From Chloroflexota bacterium (GTDB taxonomy: Bacteria; Chloroflexota; Anaerolineae; Anaerolineales; Anaerolineaceae): a stretch of 10,277 bases of DNA. Location: the NCBI GenBank assembly GCA_012800995.1, contig JAAZIH010000232.1, forward strand, positions 1-10,277, given 5' to 3'. The notes beneath the pieces are model-generated. The model had not been told where the DNA came from. It was given only the letters and a program-made list of their open reading frames with translations, and did no database searches. Position numbers and translations under genes: made by a program. Shown one piece after another: positions 1 to 5,554 of the stretch (its first letter is position 1; each line of letters begins with the position of its first letter).

Positions 1-30
1 GCAATTCACAGTTTGCTTTCTGTGTTTCTT

Positions 31-54
31 AAAATAAAGCAAGGCTTTCGCCTT
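31..54 (-). terminator. possible second (backup) terminator hairpin
   Basis: On the minus strand AAGGC (54-50), a GAAA tetraloop (49-46) and GCCTT (45-41) form a short stable hairpin, followed by GCTTTATTTT. The T-tract is interrupted and the stem is only 5 bp, so this is a weaker candidate than the hairpin at 89-115. Confidence 0.35.
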
Positions 55-88
55 TAAACCAAGCCCTTTCGAACATAACTTTCTAACT

Positions 89-115
89 AAAAAGAGCCCT
101 TTCGAGCTCTTTTTT
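89..115 (-). terminator. intrinsic terminator of the opp operon
   Basis: AAAAAGAGC (89-97) and GCTCTTTTT (106-114) form a 9-bp inverted repeat with an 8-nt loop. On the minus-strand transcript the hairpin ends in a run of five T, 22 nt after the stop of the 90-aa gene. The plus strand also has a T-run, so it could work in both directions. Confidence 0.85.
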
Positions 116-136
116 CTAACACTTTGTCATCAATTC

Positions 137-409
137 TCACTTGAACCAAACGTATGTCGCAAATAACCACATCAAAATCCAGGCTACTACAAAGACAGCT
201 ACGATGGTCAAGCCCGCTAAGACAGCGTAGAAGGTATAACGTAAGGTTTGTCTGGGTGTCATCACGTTGTCGACATCAGGTCGGGTTGACTTTGCCCGGC
301 TGCGACGATAATCACTCACCTTAGATAAGCTCTGGTTATACCAGCGCATGCCCTCGACGTTCATGTCGCATATAACACGTCCGTCATCATCAGCATACTG
401 CCTTGTCAT
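137..409 (-). CDS. small single-TM protein at the end of the opp operon (90 aa)
   Basis: Function unknown. The hydrophilic N-terminus contains YADDDGRVICDMNVEGMRWY (5-24). A basic stretch (YRRSRAK, 34-40) and TPRQTLRY (51-58) precede one long hydrophobic segment (about 59-86) ending WFK. By the positive-inside rule the N-terminal domain is cytoplasmic and only a very short tail is outside. The start ATG directly abuts the oppF stop (TAA then ATG), with only a distant AAGG 14 nt upstream, so translation is probably coupled to oppF. A terminator follows, making it the final operon gene. I recall small proteins with DDDGR...M...W-Y N-termini near opp genes in anaerobic Gram-positives, but cannot check. 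A role as an accessory transporter subunit, or in coupling to another cytoplasmic factor, is inference. Confidence 0.85.
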   Translation of the reverse strand: MTRQYADDDGRVICDMNVEGMRWYNQSLSKVSDYRRSRAKSTRPDVDNVMTPRQTLRYTFYAVLAGLTIVAVFVVAWILMWLFATYVWFK

Positions 410-1438
410 TTAAAGATCTAATACCTTTCCCTGTCCAGTATAGAGATGACATGCCACTTCGTGGTCAAGTTTCAACTCTATGACAGGAGGAATTTCTTCC
501 TTACAAATGTCCATCGCATGCGGGCAGCGTGTGTGGAACTTACATCCTGAAGGAGGATTCGCTGGGGAAGGAATGGTGCCTTCCAAAATGATGCGTTTCA
601 TCTTCAGGGTAGGGTCAGGAATAGGTACCGCGCTAAGCAAGGCTTGTGTGTAAGGATGGAGCGGATTCTCAAAAAGATATTCTTTCTTGGCATATTCCAC
701 AATATCACCCAGGTACATCACACCAATGTAGTCAGAGATGTGCTGCACAACCGAAAGGTCGTGGGAGATAAAGAGATAAGCCATTTTGTTTTGCTCCTGC
801 AGGTCTTCAAGCAAGTTGATAATCTGTGCTTGAATGGAGACATCCAAAGCTGAGACCGGCTCGTCACAAACGATGAAGTCTGGTTTCAAAGCGAGTGAAC
901 GCGCGATGCAAATGCGTTGACGCTGGCCACCAGAAAACTCGTGTGGGTAACGGTCTTTGTGGTAAGGTTGCAGACCACAGTTGAGCATGACATGGTCAAT
1001 GTAATCATCGTGTTCGACCCGCGACACGATGTTGTGTTCGCGAACAGCCTCGCCAATAATCTCGCTAATGGGCATACGCGGGGAAAGGCTCGAATAGGGG
1101 TCCTGGAAAATCATCTGCATTCGGGGACGCAAATCGCGAATACCTTCACGGTTTAATGCAAAAACATCAATGCCATCAAAGAGAACACGCCCTGAGGTGG
1201 CAGTATTTAGTCGTAACATTGTTTTGCCAACAGTGGTTTTTCCACAACCGGACTCACCCACCAAACCGAGCGTTGTACCTTTTCTAATTCTAAAAGTTAC
1301 GCCGTCAACAGCCTTCACATGGCCAATCACACGTTGGAACAAACCAGCCTTGATTGGGAAATATTGCTTCAGACGATAGACCTCGGCAATATATTCATCG
1401 TTATGAATCAGTTCGTCAGAAAGAATTTCATTTTCCAT
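410..1438 (-). CDS. oppF: OppF-type ABC transporter ATP-binding protein (342 aa)
   Basis: Partner ATPase of OppD. Walker A GESGCGKT (61-68), Q-loop FQDP (Q112), signature FSGGQRQ (168-174; first residue F instead of the usual L), Walker B FIVCDEP (E193), D-loop SALD (196-199), H-loop H226. The SSLSPRM segment after the Q-loop is typical of OppF/DppF. The C-terminal cysteine quartet is Cys299, 305, 312 and 330 (C-x5-C-x6-C-x17-C). Length is normal for the family. The ATG at 1438 lies inside the end of oppD, with GAGG 6 nt upstream. Its TAA is immediately followed by the ATG of the 90-aa gene, with no intervening base, so that gene is part of the same translational unit. Confidence 0.96.
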   Translation of the reverse strand: MENEILSDELIHNDEYIAEVYRLKQYFPIKAGLFQRVIGHVKAVDGVTFRIRKGTTLGLVGESGCGKTTVGKTMLRLNTATSGRVLFDGIDVFALNREGIRDLRPRMQMIFQDPYSSLSPRMPISEIIGEAVREHNIVSRVEHDDYIDHVMLNCGLQPYHKDRYPHEFSGGQRQRICIARSLALKPDFIVCDEPVSALDVSIQAQIINLLEDLQEQNKMAYLFISHDLSVVQHISDYIGVMYLGDIVEYAKKEYLFENPLHPYTQALLSAVPIPDPTLKMKRIILEGTIPSPANPPSGCKFHTRCPHAMDICKEEIPPVIELKLDHEVACHLYTGQGKVLDL

Positions 1439-2636
1439 TGTTGGCCTCTTCGTTTTGATCTTTGTAAAGATAGCAGGCTACCATATGCGTATCAGATGTG
1501 AAAATCTCAGGTGGATATTCACCATTACAAATGGGCATGCGTTTATTACATCGGTCTCTAAAGTAGCAGTAATTAGGCATGTTGATGGGATTAGGCACTG
1601 AACCAGGGATGCTGTATAAGCGGTCAACTTCTTTGTTGATAACCGGTTTAGATGCCATTAAGCCTATCGTGTAAGGATGCTGGGGATTCAAGAACACGTC
1701 ATGTGCCGTTCCTTTTTCGACGATGCGCCCAGCATACATGACCACAACATAATCTGCCATCTCGGCTACCACACCCAAGTCGTGGGTAATAAGCATAATA
1801 CTGGAGTTGATGCGGTCTTTCAGTTGACGCAACAAGTCCAAAATTTGTGCTTGAATAGTCACATCCAGGGCGGTAGTTGGTTCGTCAGCGATAATCAAGC
1901 GCGGGTTACAAGCCAAAGCAATAGCAATCATGACACGCTGGCGCATACCACCCGAAAGTTCGTGGGGATACATGTTATAGACACCTTCAGCATTGGCAAT
2001 ACCGACCATTTCAATCATGCCGATCGATTTCTGCTTGACTTCCGATTCGCTCATCTCAGGATTATGCAACGCGATAACTTCGTCAATTTGATCTCCTGCT
2101 CTAAAAACAGGATTCAAACTGGTCATTGGTTCCTGGAAGATCATCGAAACTTGCGCACCACGAATGGTTTCCATTACCTCGGTTGGCGTCTCAACAATAT
2201 TGTAGATCTTTTCGCCGGTGTTGAGACGAATTTCACCTTTGACGGTTTGTCCTTGCGGACGTTGTACTAATTGCATCAAGGAAAGTGCGGTAACTGACTT
2301 GCCACAGCCAGACTCACCCACCACGCCAACGGTCTTACCAATGGGCACATCAAAGCTCACACCATCAACCGCACGTACGGTGCCGATATCGGTGAAGAAA
2401 TAGGTATGGACATTGTCAAATTCAACTACATTTTCCGGATTGACCATTTCAGTAAGATACTCCGAAGGGTCAACATTTCGACGATTACGGTGTTTTTCGA
2501 TAGCGTCGGTAATGCGACGGTTTTCCCGCGTAATTCTGGCTGATTCCTTCGCGCTGAGATGGATGCTCTCTTTTACGCGATCTTCTTCAGCCTCAGTTGT
2601 TTCAAATTGTTTCAAATCAATTTTTTCGTCAGTCAT
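1428..2636 (-). CDS. oppD: OppD-type ABC transporter ATP-binding protein (402 aa)
   Basis: Cytoplasmic ATPase, one of the pair driving OppBC. Walker A GESGCGKS (107-114), Q-loop FQEP (Q168), signature LSGGMRQ (227-233), Walker B LIIADEP (E252), D-loop TALD (255-258), H-loop H285. The C-terminal oligopeptide domain has Cys357, 363, 370 and 388 (C-x5-C-x6-C-x17-C), the quartet reported to hold a [4Fe-4S] cluster in related transporters. The catalytic domain begins only near residue 70. Residues 1-69 are an extra, highly charged, probably helical N-terminus (for example [20 protein letters not shown]). The start is supported by TAGGAG, which overlaps the oppC stop, 6 nt before the ATG; the gap between the genes is 9 nt. 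The end overlaps oppF by 11 nt, indicating translational coupling. Confidence 0.96.
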   Translation of the reverse strand: MTDEKIDLKQFETTEAEEDRVKESIHLSAKESARITRENRRITDAIEKHRNRRNVDPSEYLTEMVNPENVVEFDNVHTYFFTDIGTVRAVDGVSFDVPIGKTVGVVGESGCGKSVTALSLMQLVQRPQGQTVKGEIRLNTGEKIYNIVETPTEVMETIRGAQVSMIFQEPMTSLNPVFRAGDQIDEVIALHNPEMSESEVKQKSIGMIEMVGIANAEGVYNMYPHELSGGMRQRVMIAIALACNPRLIIADEPTTALDVTIQAQILDLLRQLKDRINSSIMLITHDLGVVAEMADYVVVMYAGRIVEKGTAHDVFLNPQHPYTIGLMASKPVINKEVDRLYSIPGSVPNPINMPNYCYFRDRCNKRMPICNGEYPPEIFTSDTHMVACYLYKDQNEEANNGK

Positions 2637-2645
2637 CTAAAACTC

Positions 2646-4421
2646 CTAACGTTTCATCTTTGGATCGTAAGCGTCGCGCAAGCCATCACCAATAAAGTTG
2701 AAACCCAACACGGTCAGCATAATCAATGTGCCTGCGGGCAACCACATCCACCAATAGCTCTGCATTACGTGCGCGTCAGATGCCGTGTTAATAATGCTAC
2801 CCCATGAAGCTTCAGGGTATTTGATACCCAAGCCCAAAAATCCTAATGTCGCCTCTGAGATGATAATACCTCCCAGACCTGCTGTTGCCGAAACAATAAG
2901 CAATGGCATCACATTTGGAACAAGGTGGCGGAAAATGCGCCTTGTGGTTCGAATACCGGTCGCTTCGGTAGCTACCATGAAGTCTTGTTCGCGGAGGCTC
3001 AAAATTTGTCCGCGAACAACCCTGGCAATAGGAGTCCAACCAAGCACGCCTAAAATAGCCATCAGTAAAAAGATACGTTCTTTAGATCCAACTTGTAATT
3101 TATCCATTACCGAACCAAAAATAATCACGATCGGGTAAAAAGGAATACTGTTAAACAAGTCTACGAAACGCATCATAAGAGTATCTACCACACCACCAAA
3201 GTAGCCGGAGATACCGCCGAAAACCACACCGATAAGCATCTCGATGATGATAACCACAAAGCCAACCATAAGAGAGATACGCCCACCATACATCAGGCGA
3301 GTGAGCAAATCCATACCGTTATTATCCAAACCCAACCAGTGATTTTTGGATGGTGGTTCGAAGGTTCGAATAACTTCAGTATCCTTATCCCTCATAATTG
3401 TATAGTTTTGGTTGACAACAACTATCTTATAGTGGACTTCCTGGCCATCTTTATCCGTGAAATAGAACTCATCCCCTTTTGCAATCATTGTCTCACGAAC
3501 AGTGTCTTTGAATTCAACGCTCAAAAAAGCATTTGCATCCAGAGGGTTGACAATAATATCGGAAATTTGAGCAAAGCCTGCGCCACTATCGTCAAAAACC
3601 GTACCGCTCTTTCCATCTATTTCAATCGTAAACTCACGATCTTCTACCTGAAATGTGTCTTTTTCATCAGCAATGGCATTCGCTACAGCAAGCTTAAAGG
3701 CATGAGATTGGACAAACTTGTCATCAGCTTGCTTATAAGCATCAAAAACGAAGGTTGAAGCCAATGCGATTTCTTTTTCAGTTGAAATGGATTTAACTTT
3801 CATTCCAGTGATGATGTATAGCACATCGTCAAAAATGAAGCTTCCGGCTTTTTTATTCGCTTCGTAAGCTTTTATGAACTCTTCGGATATAGCCGGGTCA
3901 TTTTTTGGCAATTGACCCAGCGGGTCTGTTTTTACGACAACTTCAAGTTTCGTTATGCGGTTAAAGCCTGGAACAAGTTCCACATAATAGAACTCACCAT
4001 TAGCAGAGCTAAAGTCTGCTTTCCCCTGTCCTTTGGCAAAAAGATAAGCAGCGCGGTCGGCGGAACCGAAGGTCTCACCATCAGCAACAGTGTAACGGTC
4101 TTCAGTATTATAGATAGCACCTGCAAATTCACGCGACATGGTCTTCATTCCCTTGAAGACCTGTGTTTGTGTATACGGGGAAAACACTGGCCCCAGGAAT
4201 GAGAACGTGAACATGATTGCCAGGATAATCAGACCCACAACGGCAAGTTTATTGCGGATGAAGCGTTTAAAGACTAACATACCAGGTGATAAAACCTTGA
4301 CACGACGTTGGTCATCAAGCGCCATCTCTCCAGGTGTGGTCATTGGCAATCCATCGCTACCAAGCTGTGCATCCAAAATTTCTTCAACTTTATCTAAAGT
4401 TTGTTTGTATTTGTCACTCAT
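2646..4421 (-). CDS. oppC: OppC-type ABC importer permease with large extracytoplasmic insertion (591 aa)
   Basis: The second channel-forming permease, about twice the usual ~300 aa. The N-terminal OppC_N-like part has the cytoplasmic FKRFIRNKLAVVG motif (51-63) and TM1 (about 59-81). Normal OppC resumes at HWLGLDNNGMDLLTRLMYGG (361-380), followed by five further TM helices. The EAA coupling loop is at about 480-503 (ATEATGIRTTRRIFRHLVPN), with LGFLGLGI (526-533) and a DGLRDAYDPKMKR end. Residues 82-355 are an insertion in the loop after TM1, which should face outside. It is hydrophilic, lacks cysteine, and seems to hold four degenerate units starting near 121, 180, 240 and 306. The flanking permease parts are intact, so this is not a frameshift product. 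The ATG at 4421 follows the oppB stop by 13 nt, with an AAAGG/GGTG-rich ribosome site. Confidence 0.95.
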   Translation of the reverse strand: MSDKYKQTLDKVEEILDAQLGSDGLPMTTPGEMALDDQRRVKVLSPGMLVFKRFIRNKLAVVGLIILAIMFTFSFLGPVFSPYTQTQVFKGMKTMSREFAGAIYNTEDRYTVADGETFGSADRAAYLFAKGQGKADFSSANGEFYYVELVPGFNRITKLEVVVKTDPLGQLPKNDPAISEEFIKAYEANKKAGSFIFDDVLYIITGMKVKSISTEKEIALASTFVFDAYKQADDKFVQSHAFKLAVANAIADEKDTFQVEDREFTIEIDGKSGTVFDDSGAGFAQISDIIVNPLDANAFLSVEFKDTVRETMIAKGDEFYFTDKDGQEVHYKIVVVNQNYTIMRDKDTEVIRTFEPPSKNHWLGLDNNGMDLLTRLMYGGRISLMVGFVVIIIEMLIGVVFGGISGYFGGVVDTLMMRFVDLFNSIPFYPIVIIFGSVMDKLQVGSKERIFLLMAILGVLGWTPIARVVRGQILSLREQDFMVATEATGIRTTRRIFRHLVPNVMPLLIVSATAGLGGIIISEATLGFLGLGIKYPEASWGSIINTASDAHVMQSYWWMWLPAGTLIMLTVLGFNFIGDGLRDAYDPKMKR

Positions 4422-4434
4422 GTTTCACCAACCT

Positions 4435-5424
4435 TTAGTTTACTCTCACGCGGGGATCTACAACAGCGTACATGATATCCGCAATAAGCAAGCTAATCTG
4501 AGTGAGCAGAATCAAGAATGTTGTGTAGAACATCGCAAAAGGAATGTCTCCCTGTTGCATAGCACCGAATGAAATATAACCAATGCCAGGAATTTGATAC
4601 ATTGTTTCTGTAATCATTGAGCCACCGAACATTGCAGGTAAAAGTGTACTCATGTAGCTTACTAAAGGAATAAGCGTATTTCTGAAAGCGTGTTTGTTAA
4701 TAACTACCTTCTCAGAAAGACCCTTCGCGCGTGCAGTGCGAATATAATCCGAGTTTAGGACCTCAAGCATATTCGTGCGGGTATAACGCATCAAGCCACC
4801 AATTGAAAGCATCATCAAGGTAACAACTGGCAAAGTCATATTCCGCGCCATATCCATAATTTGTTGGGGACGTGTCATGGTCGAGTAGAACCGGCTGGTA
4901 ATACCATACAAGGGAAACCATCCAAGTTTGATACTAAAGACATATTTCAACAAAGTTGCCAGGAAGAATGTTGGCAACGAAAGTCCAGCCAGGGCAAATA
5001 CGGTAATCGCATAGTCCACGCCAGAATATTGCTTGCGTGCTGCCAGGATGCCTAACGGGATAGAAATCACAATTTCCACTATAAAAGTGATTATGTTTAA
5101 GACAATTGAATAGGGGATGACCTCCTTGAATTTTTCAGTCACAGGGACGTTATAAATAAAGGAGATACCAAAGTCACCACGGATTGCATTTTTGAGCCAT
5201 CCAAAGTAACCAGGAACGATACCCACGTCAAGGTGATAGACTTTATTTAACTCATCTATCCACTCTTGGTATGTCCGCATGCTCTGCGGGTTAGCCGCTC
5301 GTTCTCGGGCGATTGTTTCAACATAAGAGCTGGGCATACTGCGAATGACACCATATACAATCATCGCCCCAAAGAACACAATAAAAATACCAAGGAAAAC
5401 TCTTCGAATTATGAAATTACTCAT
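4435..5424 (-). CDS. oppB: OppB-type ABC importer permease (329 aa)
   Basis: Integral membrane subunit that forms half of the peptide channel with OppC. It starts with the typical amphipathic, basic N-terminus (MSNFIIRRVF). Hydrophobic segments are at about 9-28, 104-128, 137-163, 198-217, 248-272 and 298-322, giving the six TM helices of the family. The cytoplasmic EAA-type coupling loop, which contacts the ATPases, is at about 225-254 (SDYIRTARAKGLSEKVV, then NKHAFRNTLIP). The C-terminus AVVDPRVRVN is typical of the family. Length is normal, unlike its partner OppC. The ATG at 5424 is preceded by AAGGAAG (5440-5434) with about 9 nt spacing, directly after the attenuator. The gap to oppC is 13 nt. 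Confidence 0.95.
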   Translation of the reverse strand: MSNFIIRRVFLGIFIVFFGAMIVYGVIRSMPSSYVETIARERAANPQSMRTYQEWIDELNKVYHLDVGIVPGYFGWLKNAIRGDFGISFIYNVPVTEKFKEVIPYSIVLNIITFIVEIVISIPLGILAARKQYSGVDYAITVFALAGLSLPTFFLATLLKYVFSIKLGWFPLYGITSRFYSTMTRPQQIMDMARNMTLPVVTLMMLSIGGLMRYTRTNMLEVLNSDYIRTARAKGLSEKVVINKHAFRNTLIPLVSYMSTLLPAMFGGSMITETMYQIPGIGYISFGAMQQGDIPFAMFYTTFLILLTQISLLIADIMYAVVDPRVRVN

Positions 5425-5446
5425 AGCGTTTCACTTCCTTCATGTT

Positions 5447-5473
5447 AAAAAACCAGCTTCGTCTTTCTGGTTT
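5447..5473 (-). terminator. intrinsic terminator/attenuator between oppA and oppB
   Basis: On the transcript strand AAACCAG (5473-5467) and CTGGTTT (5456-5450) form a 7-bp stem with a 10-nt loop, directly followed by T residues giving a run of six T (5452-5447). The run ends 6 nt before the oppB Shine-Dalgarno. This is a canonical intrinsic terminator inside the operon. I infer partial read-through, giving a high OppA to OppBCDF ratio; complete termination would need a separate oppB promoter, and none is visible. Confidence 0.8.
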
Positions 5474-5477
5474 GACA

Positions 5478-5509
5478 AATATGAGCCCACCTGAGGGCGG
5501 GCTCATATT
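5478..5509 (-). promoter_or_regulatory. strong hairpin after oppA (mRNA-stabilising or partial terminator)
   Basis: AATATGAGCCC (5478-5488) pairs perfectly with GGGCTCATATT (5499-5509): an 11-bp stem with a 10-nt loop, starting 45 nt after the oppA stop. Only a short, interrupted T-tract (TTTGTC) follows on the transcript strand, so it suits protection of the oppA mRNA 3' end or partial termination. The oppA-to-oppB gap of 130 nt is far longer than any other gap in this operon. Confidence 0.8.
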
Positions 5510-5554
5510 CTTAATCATACAAAGTGATACAACATCCCATTCAAATAAATTGAA

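Larger units (their letters stand above)
1..136. other. non-coding region downstream of the opp operon
   Basis: 136 nt with no credible gene. It holds the two hairpins listed separately, an 11-nt direct repeat AGCCCTTTCGA (62-72 and 95-105), and an inverted pair TTGCTTT (13-19) / AAAGCAA (36-42). Nothing indicates a tRNA or a mobile-element end. Confidence 0.6.

Noticed and set aside
1677..2270. 197-codon open frame on the plus strand
   Set aside because: It lies fully antisense to oppD, whose motifs are unambiguous. The translation has no recognisable domain or ribosome site, so it is a shadow.
3339..3758. 139-codon plus-strand frame opposite the oppC insertion
   Set aside because: I considered whether the unusual insert might instead hide a gene on the other strand. 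The oppC frame is continuous with intact family sequence on both sides, and the plus-strand product looks random.
5417..5443. Eight-codon leader ORF (MKEVKRYE) overlapping the oppB start
   Set aside because: No Shine-Dalgarno precedes it; the upstream bases are the terminator T-run, and the ORF contains the oppB ribosome site itself. Probably chance.
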